Source of the DNA: Nonomuraea jiangxiensis
GTDB taxonomy: Bacteria > Actinomycetota > Actinomycetes > Streptosporangiales > Streptosporangiaceae
Length of the DNA: 64,000 nt
Assembly (NCBI RefSeq): GCF_900099965.1
Contig: NZ_FNDJ01000004.1
Span: forward strand, 556,537-620,536
Direction: 5' to 3'
Under the pieces are notes generated by a model. The model saw only the letters and a list, made by a program, of their open reading frames with translations, had not been told where the DNA came from and ran no database searches. Shown piece by piece: positions 40,974 through 50,385 of the stretch (the stretch's first letter is position 1; the number at the start of each line of letters is the position of its first letter). The position numbers and the translations under genes were made by a program.

Positions 40974-42266
40974 ATGGCAGCACGTTGGAGAGGGGCGGTC
41001 GCCGCTGCGACGCTCACGACACTGGCTCTCGCCGGTTGCGCCAGCGGTGGTACGAGCGCGCGATCCTCCTCCGGCGGCCCCGCCGAGATGACCATGCTCA
41101 CGTTCGAGACCCCCAACCTGCCCGCCACGCTGTGGGACTCGGCGATCGCGCGGGTCTCCGCCAAGGTCCCCGGGATCAAGATCAAGAAATTGGTCACCCC
41201 GAACGTGGACCGCACCACCTACGCCAAGCAGCTGGCCAGCTCGGGCCAGCTCCCGGACATCATGATGGCGGTCAACCCGCAGGGATTCGCCGAAGGCGGC
41301 CAGCTCGCCGAGTTCACCCCTGACGAGCTGAAGGACTACGCCTACCCGACGTCCGGCGCGATCAACGGCAAGGTCTACCAGCTGCCCACCAATGCCCAGC
41401 CGCAGTCGCTCCTCTACTACAACAAGGACGACTTCGCCAAGGCCAAGATCAGCAAGGTGCCGGCCACCTGGGCCGAGTTCCTCGACGCCTGCGCCAAGCT
41501 GAAGGCCGCCGGCATCACCCCGATCGCGGTCGGCGGCGGCGGCCAGGACACCTTCGCCAGCGTCTACTCGTGGGTGGGCGTCCTCGGGACCGACGTCTTC
41601 ATGCGGGACCCGGGCTTCGACAAGGAGATCAGGTCCGGCGCCAAGAACTTCACCGACCCCGCCTTCGTCAAGGCGACCGAGAAGATCGCGCAGCTGGCCA
41701 AGCTCGGCTACCTCGACAAGGAGGGCACCAGCCGGTCCTACGCCGACCACGAGAAGGCCTTCCGGGCCGGGTCGGCCGCGATGTACCCGATGGGTTCATG
41801 GTTCGCCACCTCGGCGGACAACGACAAGCCGCCGTTCGAGGTCGGCGTCTTCGCCTGGCCGAGCGACGACGGCAAGGCCGTGGTGCCCAACCTGACCGGC
41901 GGCGGCATCAGCGTCAGCGCCAAGGCCGAGAACGTCGGGCTGGCCAAGAAGTTCGCGCTGGAGTGGACCAAGGACAAGGAGACCTCCGACGCCTTCACCA
42001 AGGCCGACGGCACGTTCAACACGGTCGCAGGCTACAAGCCGCCGGCGGACATGGGCCCGCTCTTCAAGGAGACACTGGCCATCTACGAGAAGGCGGTCCA
42101 GGACGGCACGGTGACCCCGGCCTTCTCGATCGAGCAGGGTGACAACGGCCTGCCCGCCGAGTTCACCACCGCCATCAACCAGATCGCGGTCGAGCTCCTC
42201 AACGGCACCTCCGACGCCGCCACCGTGGCCAAGAAGCTCAACGACGAATACGCCGCTCTCCAGTAG
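40974..42266 (+). CDS. ABC sugar transporter, solute-binding lipoprotein
   Basis: 430 aa. Lipoprotein signal with lipobox LALAGC (Cys about residue 22). Family 1 extracellular binding protein: MTMLTFETPNLPATLWDSAIARVSAKVPGIKIK, LPTNAQPQSLLYYNKDDFAKAKI, PAMYPMGSWFATS-like later segment and NLTGGGISVSAKAE. It captures an oligosaccharide for the two permeases that follow. No ATPase gene is in this operon, so it likely uses a shared ATPase such as MsiK, as is common in streptomycetes. Confidence 0.9.
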   Translation: MAARWRGAVAAATLTTLALAGCASGGTSARSSSGGPAEMTMLTFETPNLPATLWDSAIARVSAKVPGIKIKKLVTPNVDRTTYAKQLASSGQLPDIMMAVNPQGFAEGGQLAEFTPDELKDYAYPTSGAINGKVYQLPTNAQPQSLLYYNKDDFAKAKISKVPATWAEFLDACAKLKAAGITPIAVGGGGQDTFASVYSWVGVLGTDVFMRDPGFDKEIRSGAKNFTDPAFVKATEKIAQLAKLGYLDKEGTSRSYADHEKAFRAGSAAMYPMGSWFATSADNDKPPFEVGVFAWPSDDGKAVVPNLTGGGISVSAKAENVGLAKKFALEWTKDKETSDAFTKADGTFNTVAGYKPPADMGPLFKETLAIYEKAVQDGTVTPAFSIEQGDNGLPAEFTTAINQIAVELLNGTSDAATVAKKLNDEYAALQ

Positions 42267-42335
42267 GCGACCACCCGTGCGGGCGGACCACCCCGTCCGC
42301 CCGCACTCTCCCTTTTCATCGAGAGGTTCTCCCCC

Positions 42336-43247
42336 ATGCCCGGCTCACCCCGCCACCACCCTCTCCAGGGTGGCCGGCTGCGCAGAGCGCGTGAGTTCTC
42401 CGGTTTCGCCCTGCCCGGGCTCTTCCTGTACGGCGTCCTGGTCCTGGTGCCGATCGTGTGGACCATCGTCCTCGGCTTCACCGACCAGACCCGGTTCGAC
42501 CCGCAGACCAGCTGGGTCGGGTTGAAGCAGTTCGGCCGGCTGTTCCAGGACGAGCAGTTCTGGCTGGTCCTGAGGAACACCTTCGTCGTCACGCTCATCG
42601 TCGTGATCGTGCCGAACGTGCTGGGCCTGGCCATCGCCCTGCTGCTGAACCGGGAGAGCCTGCTCTACCGGCTGCTGCGCTCGGTGTTCTTCACGCCCGT
42701 CATCCTGAGCGGCATCGTCGTCAGCGTCATCTGGCAGAGCCTGCTGCGCCCGGACGGTGTGCTGAACGCGATCCTGGTGGACCTCGGCGTGGACAGCGCC
42801 CCGCGCTGGTTGTCCGATCCCGGCCTCGCGCTCTACTCGATCAGCGGGATCCTCTGCTGGCAGATGCTGGGCTTCTGCGTGGTGGTCTACCTCGCCGGCC
42901 TGAACTCCGTCCCGAAGGAGCTGTACGAGGCCGCGCTCATGGACGGGGCCGGCCGGCTGCGCCGCTTCCGCTCGGTCACCTGGCCGATGATCGCGGCCTC
43001 GGTCACCATCAACACCGTCATGCTGCTGATCAGCGGCTTCAAGGTGTACGAGCACATCCTGGTGCTCACCAACGGCGGCCCCGGGCGCAACGCCACCGCC
43101 TCCATCGCCTTCGACGTCATCGAGAAGGGCGTACGAGGCGACCGGATCGGGTTCTCGGCGGCCGAGGCGACGATCATGCTCGCCATCATCGTCGCGATCA
43201 CCGGCGTCGTCCTGCGGCTGCTGCAACGTCGAGAGGTACACCTGTGA
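42336..43247 (+). CDS. ABC sugar transporter permease (MalF/UgpA type)
   Basis: 303 aa, six membrane helices. EAA loop: YEAALMDGAGRLRRFRSVTWPMI, the ATPase contact site. N-terminal PGLFLYGVLVLVPIVWTIVLGFTD starts TM1. It follows the binding protein by 69 bp. The stop overlaps the next GTG (GTGA), so the partner permease is coupled. Confidence 0.92.
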   Translation: MPGSPRHHPLQGGRLRRAREFSGFALPGLFLYGVLVLVPIVWTIVLGFTDQTRFDPQTSWVGLKQFGRLFQDEQFWLVLRNTFVVTLIVVIVPNVLGLAIALLLNRESLLYRLLRSVFFTPVILSGIVVSVIWQSLLRPDGVLNAILVDLGVDSAPRWLSDPGLALYSISGILCWQMLGFCVVVYLAGLNSVPKELYEAALMDGAGRLRRFRSVTWPMIAASVTINTVMLLISGFKVYEHILVLTNGGPGRNATASIAFDVIEKGVRGDRIGFSAAEATIMLAIIVAITGVVLRLLQRREVHL

Positions 43248-44068
43248 CATCCCGCTTGGCGGTCGCGCGGCCGGTGCTCGCCATCGCGCTGACCGCGCTG
43301 TTCTTCTTCCCCATCTACATCGTCGTCACGGGCATGCTCAAGCCCGCCGACGAGATCCAGTCCTCGCCGCTCGGCCTGCCCGCGCCGCTCACCGGGGAGA
43401 ACCTCGGAGCCGTCTTCGGGCGCGAGGACGGCCTGTACTGGTCGTCGCTGCTGAACAGCGTCCAGATCACGGTGCTGTCCGTGCTCCTGCTCACCCTGTC
43501 CTCGGCGATGCTGGCGCACTACCTGGTGCGCTCGAAGGCGCGCTGGACCAAGCCGGCGATGCTGATGCTGCTGTCCGGCCTGATGATCCCGCCGGCGGTG
43601 ATCCTGCAGCCGGTCACCCAGGTCCTCGACGCCGTCGGCCTGATGAACACGCTGCCCGGCGTGGTGCTGAGCAACGTCGCCTACTACCTGCCGTTCGGCG
43701 TGTTCGTCTTCGCCGGATTCATCGGCACCGTGCCGGTGGACATCGAGGAGGCGGCCAGCCTCGACGGCGCGAGCCGGCTGCGGATGTTCTGGCAGGTGGT
43801 GTTCCCGACGCTGCGGCCCGCCGCCGCCAGCGTGATGATCTTCCTCGGGGTGTGGGTCTGGAACGACTTCCTCAGCCCGCTGGTGATCCTCGGCCCCGAG
43901 TCCGGCACCACGGTCACCGTCGGCGTCTACCGCTCGGTGGGGGAGTACTCGACGAACTTCGGCACCCTGTACGCCTTCTCGTTCCTGGCCTCGCTGCCGG
44001 TGCTGCTGTTCTTCGTGGCGCTGCAGAAGCAGTTCGTGGCGGGCCTGACCGCGGGATCGGTCAAGTGA
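43244..44068 (+). CDS. ABC sugar transporter permease (MalG/UgpE type)
   Basis: 274 aa from a GTG overlapping the previous stop. Six helices; EAA loop EEAASLDGASRLRMFWQVVFPTLRPA. TM1 is VLAIALTALFFFPIYIVVTGMLKP. Second half of the permease pair. Its stop in turn overlaps the alpha-galactosidase GTG. Confidence 0.92.
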   Translation: MTSRLAVARPVLAIALTALFFFPIYIVVTGMLKPADEIQSSPLGLPAPLTGENLGAVFGREDGLYWSSLLNSVQITVLSVLLLTLSSAMLAHYLVRSKARWTKPAMLMLLSGLMIPPAVILQPVTQVLDAVGLMNTLPGVVLSNVAYYLPFGVFVFAGFIGTVPVDIEEAASLDGASRLRMFWQVVFPTLRPAAASVMIFLGVWVWNDFLSPLVILGPESGTTVTVGVYRSVGEYSTNFGTLYAFSFLASLPVLLFFVALQKQFVAGLTAGSVK

Positions 44069-46209
44069 GGGCCCGCCCGGCCGCGGTGACGTACGACGCC
44101 GGCACCGGAGTGCTGCTGCTCGACACCCCCCGCACCTCCTACGCGGCGTACGTCGGACGCGCTGACGACATCCCGATCCACACCTACTGGGGCCCGCCGA
44201 TCACCGCCGAGGACGCGGCCCACCTCGCGACCTCGACCGCCGAACGGCTGGCCGCGGAGTGGGAGTGTTTCCGCTCGCCGGCCAACCGGCACGAGGAGTA
44301 CCCGCTGGACGGCGGGCTGCAGTTCGGCCGGGCCGCGTTGTCGGTCGAGTTCCCCGGGTCGGTGCGCGCCGTCGAGTGGCGGCTCGCCCGGCACGAGATC
44401 ACCGCCGAGCCCGGCCGGCAGGAGCTGACGCTGTGGTTCGAGGCGCGCCACCAGGAGCTGACGGTGGCCCTGCACTACCGGGTCCACGACGACAGCGACG
44501 TCATCGACCGGTGGGTGGTCGTGCGCAACGACTCCGCCACGGAGGCCGTCGACGTACACCGGCTGGACTCCGCCGCATGGGTGACCCCCGAGCAGCCGCG
44601 CCACCGGATGACCCACCTCACCGGCCGCTGGGCGGCCGAGACGCAGTTGCGCCGGACCGACCTCGCCGACGGCCACTTCGTCCTGGAGAGCCGCCGCGGC
44701 ATCACCAGCCACCACGCGAACCCCTGGTTCGCGATCGACGACGGGACCGCCACGGAGGAGAGCGGCCGGGTCTACAGCGCGACGCTGCACTGGAGCGGTT
44801 CGTGGCGGCTGCTCGCCCAGCGGGAGCTGGACGAGCCCGCCCAGGTGCTGTTCGGCTGGGGGCACGAGGGTTTCGGCCCGCGCCGCCTCGAACCGGGTGA
44901 GGTGCTGCAGACCCCGGTCAGCTCGGGCCTGTTCAGCGCGGACGGGTTCGGCGCGATGAGCCACGCGTGGCACGAGTACGCCCTCCGCCACGTCCTGCCG
45001 AACGGCGGCGAGCAGCGGCCGGTGCTGTTCAACTCCTGGGAGGCCACCGGCTTCGACGTGGACGAGGCGGGCCAGCTGGCCCTGGCCCGGAAGGCGGCCG
45101 ACCTCGGCTGCGAGCTGTTCGTGCTCGACGACGGGTGGTTCGGCCGGCGGTCGGACGACCGGGCCGGCCTCGGCGACTGGTGGGTCAACACCGACCGCTT
45201 CCCCGGCGGGCTGAAGCCGTTGATCGACGAGGTGCACGCGCTCGGCATGGGCTTCGGGCTGTGGATCGAGCCGGAGATGGTCAACCCCGACTCCGACCTC
45301 TACCGCGCCCACCCCGAGTGGACCTACCACCACGCCGGCCGGGAACCGCACACCATGCGGCATCAGCTGGTGCTGAACCTGGCCAGGCCGGACGTGGCCG
45401 AGTGGGTCTTCGGCGAGCTGGACGCGCTGCTGTCGGCCAACGACATCCAGTTCGTCAAGTGGGACATGAACCGGCCGTTCGCCGACACGGGCTGGCCGGA
45501 GCGGCCGGACCGGCAGGGACGGCTCTGGCTCGACCACGTGACGGGGGTCTACGGCGTGATCGACGCCCTGCGCCGCAAGCATCCCGGCGTGGCGTTCGAG
45601 GCGTGCTCGGGAGGCGGCGGCCGGGTCGACTTCGGGATCATGGCCAGGACGGACCAGTTCTGGCCCTCGGACAACACCGACGCGCTGGACCGGCGCTACA
45701 TCCAGCACGGCTTCAGCCACCTCTATCCGGTGCGGACCATGTCGTGCTGGGTGACCGACGTGCCGGCCTTCATCAACAAGCGCCGGGTGCCGCTGACCTA
45801 CCGCTTCCACGTCGCGATGGCCGGGGTGCTCGGCATCGGCGGCGACCTGAACGCCTGGACGGCCGAGGAGACGGAGGAGGCCAGGCGGCTCATCGCGCAG
45901 TACAAGGAGATCCGCCACATCGTCCAGCACGGCCGCCTGCACCGGCTGGGCGAGCCGGGAAGGTCGGCGTCCGCGGTCCAGTACGTGACGGCGGACCTCA
46001 GCGAGTCCGCCGTCCTCGTCTACCAGGAGGCCCAGCAGTACGACAGCGCCCCGGCCCCGATCCGGCTGCGCGGCCTGGCCCCCGAGGGCCGGTACCGGCT
46101 GACCGGCGGTGCCGTGCTGTCCGGCGCGCTGCTGATGAACCACGGGATCACCCCGCGGCTCACCGGCGACTACGCCAGCACGCTGATCCGCCTCGAACTC
46201 CTGGCCTGA
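44065..46209 (+). CDS. GH36 alpha-galactosidase
   Basis: 714 aa from a GTG overlapping the permease stop (GTGA). N-terminal beta-sandwich, then the barrel: NSWEATGFDVDEAGQLALA, FVLDDGWFGRR, GLWIEPEMVNPDSDLY, VKWDMNRPF (nucleophile Asp) and FEACSGGGGRVDFG followed by FWPSDNTDALDR (acid/base Asp). All are family signatures. No signal peptide, so it acts in the cytoplasm on imported alpha-galactosides such as melibiose or raffinose. It is the last gene of the ROK-controlled operon. Confidence 0.95.
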   Translation: MRARPAAVTYDAGTGVLLLDTPRTSYAAYVGRADDIPIHTYWGPPITAEDAAHLATSTAERLAAEWECFRSPANRHEEYPLDGGLQFGRAALSVEFPGSVRAVEWRLARHEITAEPGRQELTLWFEARHQELTVALHYRVHDDSDVIDRWVVVRNDSATEAVDVHRLDSAAWVTPEQPRHRMTHLTGRWAAETQLRRTDLADGHFVLESRRGITSHHANPWFAIDDGTATEESGRVYSATLHWSGSWRLLAQRELDEPAQVLFGWGHEGFGPRRLEPGEVLQTPVSSGLFSADGFGAMSHAWHEYALRHVLPNGGEQRPVLFNSWEATGFDVDEAGQLALARKAADLGCELFVLDDGWFGRRSDDRAGLGDWWVNTDRFPGGLKPLIDEVHALGMGFGLWIEPEMVNPDSDLYRAHPEWTYHHAGREPHTMRHQLVLNLARPDVAEWVFGELDALLSANDIQFVKWDMNRPFADTGWPERPDRQGRLWLDHVTGVYGVIDALRRKHPGVAFEACSGGGGRVDFGIMARTDQFWPSDNTDALDRRYIQHGFSHLYPVRTMSCWVTDVPAFINKRRVPLTYRFHVAMAGVLGIGGDLNAWTAEETEEARRLIAQYKEIRHIVQHGRLHRLGEPGRSASAVQYVTADLSESAVLVYQEAQQYDSAPAPIRLRGLAPEGRYRLTGGAVLSGALLMNHGITPRLTGDYASTLIRLELLA

Positions 46210-46236
46210 GCAGCCCCAGGAGCACCCGGGGGTCGT

Positions 46237-46265
46237 CCCCGCGGCCGGGAAGCCCGGTCGCGGGG
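46237..46265. terminator. Hairpin between alpha-galactosidase and phospholipase C genes
   Basis: CCCCGCGGCCGGG (46237-46249) pairs with 46253-46265 with a single G-U type mismatch and a 3-base loop, between convergent stops. Confidence 0.7.
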
Positions 46266-46278
46266 CGGCCCTCGGAGG

Positions 46279-48336
46279 TCAGCCGGTGATGATGGCGGGG
46301 TCGCTGGTGCCGGCGCGGCCCGTTTCGACGTGGCCGCACAGGCGGCGGAGGAAGGTGGCGTCCTGGTCGGACGTCACCGAGATGTCGTACCAGTTGTCGG
46401 CGTGTTGCGTGTCCACCGTGGTGGTGAACGTCGCCCCCGGCTTGAGCGCGTGCGGCTTCGGGTGGTCCTTGCCGTAGGCGTCGGCGACGCTGAGCCGCAC
46501 CGCGGCGGTGCCGTGGTTGGTCACCACCACCTTCACGTGACCGGACCTGCCCTCGTGGCGCGTGCTCACCTCAAGACCCTCGCTGCCCACCCCGCCCTTG
46601 AACTGCCGCAGGAAGCCGTTGGGCCCGCGCACGGTGAAGTCGTAGGACTCCTGGCCGGAGGCGGCGAGGGCGAGCTCACCGGTCAGGCTCTGCCCGGCCC
46701 CGACCGTGTAGGTCCACGGACCGGCCGGGTTGGAGCCGGAGGCGACGTGGAACCAGGCGCCGGTCTCGCCGTCGTTGGTGAACGTGAGCGCCAGCCGGTC
46801 GTTCCTGACGTCCCCGTCCAGGGCCAGGTCGTACGGGAGCGGCCGGGCCGGACGCAGGCCGCCTTCCTGCTTGGGCAGCGCCGGGTTGGCCGGTACGGCG
46901 GGCACGTAGCTGGGGTGACGCTTGTTGTCCGGCGGCAGGTAGCCGGTGGTGTCGGGCAGGGCGGGGACGGCGCCGTCGGTACGGGCGAAGTCGAAGGCCG
47001 AGGTCAGGTCACCGCAGACCGCCCGCCGCCAGGGCGAGATGTTCGGCTCGTGCACGCCGAAGCGGCGCTCCATGAACCGGATGATGGAGGTGTGGTCGAA
47101 GACCTCGGAGCAGACCCAGCCGCCCGTGCTCCACGGGGAGACCACCAGCATCGGGACACGCTGGCCCAGGCCGTACGGACCGGCGGCGCGCGAGGAGGAA
47201 CCCGGGTAGATCTCACCGGTGGTGTCCACCGTGGAGCCGCCCTCGGCGGCGGAGGAGGCCGGGTACGGAGGCACGACGTGGTCGAAGAAGCCGTCGTTCT
47301 CGTCGTAGGTGATGAAGAGCGCGGTCTTGCTCCACACCTCGGGGTTGGCGGTGAGCGCGTCCAGGACCTGGGCGATGTACCACGCGCCGTAGTTGGCCGG
47401 CCAGTTGGGATGCTCGGTGAACGCCTCGGGGGCGACGATCCACGAGATCTGGGGCAGCGTGCCGGCCCGCACGTCGGCCGCGAGGAGGTCGAAGAACCCC
47501 TGGCCCTCCTTGGCGTTCGTGCCGGTCCTGGCCTTGTCGTAGAGCGGGTCGCCCGGCTCCGCGTCACGGTACTGGTTGAAGTACAGCAGCGAGTTGTCGC
47601 CGTAGTTGCCGCGGTAGGCGTCGTCGATCCAGCCCCACGAGCCGTGGGCGTCGAGACCGTCGCCGACGTCCTGATAGATCTTCCAGGAGATCCCGGCCTC
47701 CTCCAGCCGCTCCGGATACGTCTTCCAGGAGTAGCCCTTCTCGTCGTTGCCGAGGACCGGCCCGCCGCCGCTGCCGTCGTTGCCGGTGTAACCGGTCCAC
47801 ATGTAGTAGCGGTTCGGGTCGGTCGAGCCCATGAACGAGCAGTGGTAGGCGTCGCAGATCGTGAACGCGTCGGCCAGCGCGTAGTGGAAGGGGATGTCCT
47901 CACGGGTGAGGTAGGCCATCGACGTGGACCCCTTGGCCGGAATCCATCCGTCGTACTTCCCGTGGTTCCAGGCGGCGTGGGCGTCCTTCCAGTCGTGCGG
48001 GAGGTCCTGGATGAACTTCAGGCCGAGGTCGTCGGCGTCGGGCCGGAACGGCAGGATGTCCCGGGTGCCGTTCGACTGGTGCCAGACCGGCTTGCCGCTG
48101 GGCAGGGTGACGGGCCGCGGGTCGCCGAACCCCCGTACCCCGCTCAACGTGCCGAAGTAGTGGTCGAACGAGCGGTTCTCCTGCATGAGAACCACGATGT
48201 GCTCGACGTCCTGGAGGCTCCTGGTCCGGTGGTTGGCCGGGATCGCCGCCGCCCGGGCGATGCTCGTGGAAAGGAGGGACGTGGCGGCGGTGCCACCGGC
48301 CAACTGGAGGAAACGCCTGCGGTTGACGTGCGTCAT
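46279..48336 (-). CDS. Secreted phospholipase C (phosphocholine-specific type)
   Basis: 685 aa. Tat signal NRRRFLQLAGGTAATSLLSTSIARAAA. The phosphoesterase domain opens with HIVVLMQENRSFDHYFGTLSGVRGFGDPR. SWIVAPEAFTEHPNWPANYG, YDENDGFFDHVVPP and GLGQRVPMLVVSPWSTGGWVCSEVFDHTSIIRFMERRFG are signatures of the non-zinc PlcH/PlcN family. Two C-terminal beta domains (about 480-580 and 590-670) are those usual in the family. It would cut phosphatidylcholine or sphingomyelin, or act on phosphate esters, outside the cell. Single gene. Confidence 0.93.
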   Translation of the reverse strand: MTHVNRRRFLQLAGGTAATSLLSTSIARAAAIPANHRTRSLQDVEHIVVLMQENRSFDHYFGTLSGVRGFGDPRPVTLPSGKPVWHQSNGTRDILPFRPDADDLGLKFIQDLPHDWKDAHAAWNHGKYDGWIPAKGSTSMAYLTREDIPFHYALADAFTICDAYHCSFMGSTDPNRYYMWTGYTGNDGSGGGPVLGNDEKGYSWKTYPERLEEAGISWKIYQDVGDGLDAHGSWGWIDDAYRGNYGDNSLLYFNQYRDAEPGDPLYDKARTGTNAKEGQGFFDLLAADVRAGTLPQISWIVAPEAFTEHPNWPANYGAWYIAQVLDALTANPEVWSKTALFITYDENDGFFDHVVPPYPASSAAEGGSTVDTTGEIYPGSSSRAAGPYGLGQRVPMLVVSPWSTGGWVCSEVFDHTSIIRFMERRFGVHEPNISPWRRAVCGDLTSAFDFARTDGAVPALPDTTGYLPPDNKRHPSYVPAVPANPALPKQEGGLRPARPLPYDLALDGDVRNDRLALTFTNDGETGAWFHVASGSNPAGPWTYTVGAGQSLTGELALAASGQESYDFTVRGPNGFLRQFKGGVGSEGLEVSTRHEGRSGHVKVVVTNHGTAAVRLSVADAYGKDHPKPHALKPGATFTTTVDTQHADNWYDISVTSDQDATFLRRLCGHVETGRAGTSDPAIITG

Positions 48337-48479
48337 CTGGGGACCTGCTTCGTAGGTGGATCAGGCAAAACCCCGACAGTATGTTCGGCGGATCGCGAAC
48401 AGGCCGTCCTCACCTGACGGAACTCAGGGCGAAACCCGCGTTAACGCTGCAATACCGCCCAGACGTGCCGGAAGTAGCC

Positions 48480-49667
48480 TTATCTGGTACTCGCCCTGCG
48501 GGCGACCGAGTCGATCGCCACGGCCAGGGCCAGCACCGCCGCGGTCACCATGAACCTCACGGAGGAGTCCACGTTGAGCAGCAGCATCCCGTTGGTGATC
48601 GACTGGATCACCAGGATGCCGAGCAGCGCCGCGTACGGCCGGCCGCGCCCGCCGAACAGCGACGTCCCGCCGATCACCGCGGCGGCGACCGCCATGAGCA
48701 GGATGTCGCTGCCGCCGGAGGCCTGGTTCACCGCGGACAACCGGCTGGCCGCGAGGATGCCGCCGAATCCGGCGAGTACGGAGGCCAGCACGAACGCCAG
48801 CACCCTGATCCGGGTCGTGTTGATCCCGGCCCGCCGGGCGGCTTCTGCGTTGCCGCCCACCGCGTACATCCACCGGCCGAACACGGTGTGCCGGAGCACG
48901 AGGTCGAGCGCGACCACCAGCGCCCCGAAGAGGACCAGCAGCAGCGGCACGCCCCGGTCGGCGGACAGGACCGTCACGACCCCCGCCAGCAGCACCGCCG
49001 TCCCGCCGATCCGCAGGACAGTCAGATAGACCGGCGGCACCGGCAGGTCCGCCGCCCGCCGCAGCCGCCTGCCGATCACCGCGGCCGCCGCCCAGCCGGC
49101 GATCAGCGCCGTCACCAGGCCCCAGGCCGGCCAGACCGGGAGCCAGGTGTCGCTCAGCTTCGAGACGAACCCGTCGAACGGCAGGTTGATCGTGCCGCCC
49201 TGGCCGAGCAGGTAGAGCAGCAGCCCCTGCCAGCCGATCAGCCCGGCCAGCGTCACGATGAACGACGGCATGTGCAGGCGGGTGTGCATCAGCCCGTGCA
49301 GCAGGCCGATGACCCCGGCGGCCACGAGCGCGACCGCGATGGCGGCCACCGGGTTCCAGGACTGCTTGACGTACAGGATCGTCATCACGACCGCGCACAG
49401 GCCGCTGACGGAGCCCGCCGACAGGTCGATCTCGCCGAGCAGCAGCACCATGATGATGCCGAGCGAGATCGTGCCGGTGGCCGCCAGTTGCAGGGCCAGG
49501 TTGGTGAGGTTCTCGGGGGACAGGAAGTGCTCGTTCAGCGTGCCGAAGACGGCCGCGATGACGACGAGCCCGCCGGCGACCGGCCAGGCCCCGAGGTCCC
49601 CGCGCCGCAGCCGCGCCACCGCCTCCTTCGGTGTGTACGGCCCGCGGGTCAGCGTCTCAGCGTTCAT
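48480..49667 (-). CDS. Xylose-type ABC transporter permease
   Basis: 395 aa with about 10 membrane helices. Signature AATGTISLGIIMVLLLGEIDLSAGSVSGL and the motif region YAVGGNAEAARRAGI. AVAAAVIGGTSLFGGRGRPYAALLGILVI closes the core. This is the XylH/RbsC carbohydrate-uptake type. Its start overlaps the ATPase gene end by 11 bases. It is last of the operon. Confidence 0.93.
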   Translation of the reverse strand: MNAETLTRGPYTPKEAVARLRRGDLGAWPVAGGLVVIAAVFGTLNEHFLSPENLTNLALQLAATGTISLGIIMVLLLGEIDLSAGSVSGLCAVVMTILYVKQSWNPVAAIAVALVAAGVIGLLHGLMHTRLHMPSFIVTLAGLIGWQGLLLYLLGQGGTINLPFDGFVSKLSDTWLPVWPAWGLVTALIAGWAAAAVIGRRLRRAADLPVPPVYLTVLRIGGTAVLLAGVVTVLSADRGVPLLLVLFGALVVALDLVLRHTVFGRWMYAVGGNAEAARRAGINTTRIRVLAFVLASVLAGFGGILAASRLSAVNQASGGSDILLMAVAAAVIGGTSLFGGRGRPYAALLGILVIQSITNGMLLLNVDSSVRFMVTAAVLALAVAIDSVARRASTR

Positions 49668-50385
49668 CTGCGGTCGCTCCGGTGATCGCGGCGACGATGG
49701 CCTCCTGCGACGTCTCGGCCGTCCGGAACTCGCCGGCGTTGCGCCCGAGCCTGAGCACGACCACCCGGTCGCTCATCGCCCGTACGTCGGCGAGGTTGTG
49801 CGAGATGACCAGCACGGCCAGGCCACGGTCGCGCAGGCGGTCGATCAGGCCGAGCACCTGGGCCGTCTGCTCCACGCCGAGGGCGGCGGTGGGCTCGTCG
49901 AGGATGACCAGGCGGGGTTCGCCGATCAGAGCCCGGGCGATGGCCACGGACTGCCGCTGGCCGCCGGAGAGCATGGCGACGGGCACCCTGATGTCCCGGA
50001 TCCGCACGTCGAGCGAGGTCAGCAGGTCGTGGGCGGCGCGTTCCATGGCGATGTGGCCGAGCACCGACCAGCGGCGGCGTTCGGTGCCGAGATACAGGTT
50101 GGCGACCACGTCGAGGTTCTCGCAGAGGGCGAGATCCTGGTAGACGGTCGACACGCCCAGCGCCTGGGCGTCCTGGGGCGTGGCGATCCTGACGGGACGG
50201 CCCTCCACGGTGATGGTCCCGGCGTCGGGGGTGATGACCCCGGCCAGGACCTTGACGAGCGTGGACTTGCCGGCGCCGTTGTCGCCGACGAGGGCCACGA
50301 CCTCGCCCGCGCGCAGGTCCAGGCGCACCCCGTCGAGGGCCTGGACCGCGCCGTACGCCTTGGTGATGCCGGTGGCGGAGAACAT
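49657..50385 (-). CDS. Xylose-type ABC transporter ATPase (single domain)
   Basis: 242 aa. Walker A GDNGAGKSTLVK, signature LSGGQRQSVAIAR, Walker B LVILDEPTAAL, H-loop His in VISHN. Pentose transporters of the XylG/RbsA group normally have two fused ABC domains of about 500 aa. Here only one is present, as in some actinomycete systems, so it should work as a homodimer. It starts directly after the binding protein stop. Confidence 0.93.
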   Translation of the reverse strand: MFSATGITKAYGAVQALDGVRLDLRAGEVVALVGDNGAGKSTLVKVLAGVITPDAGTITVEGRPVRIATPQDAQALGVSTVYQDLALCENLDVVANLYLGTERRRWSVLGHIAMERAAHDLLTSLDVRIRDIRVPVAMLSGGQRQSVAIARALIGEPRLVILDEPTAALGVEQTAQVLGLIDRLRDRGLAVLVISHNLADVRAMSDRVVVLRLGRNAGEFRTAETSQEAIVAAITGATADER

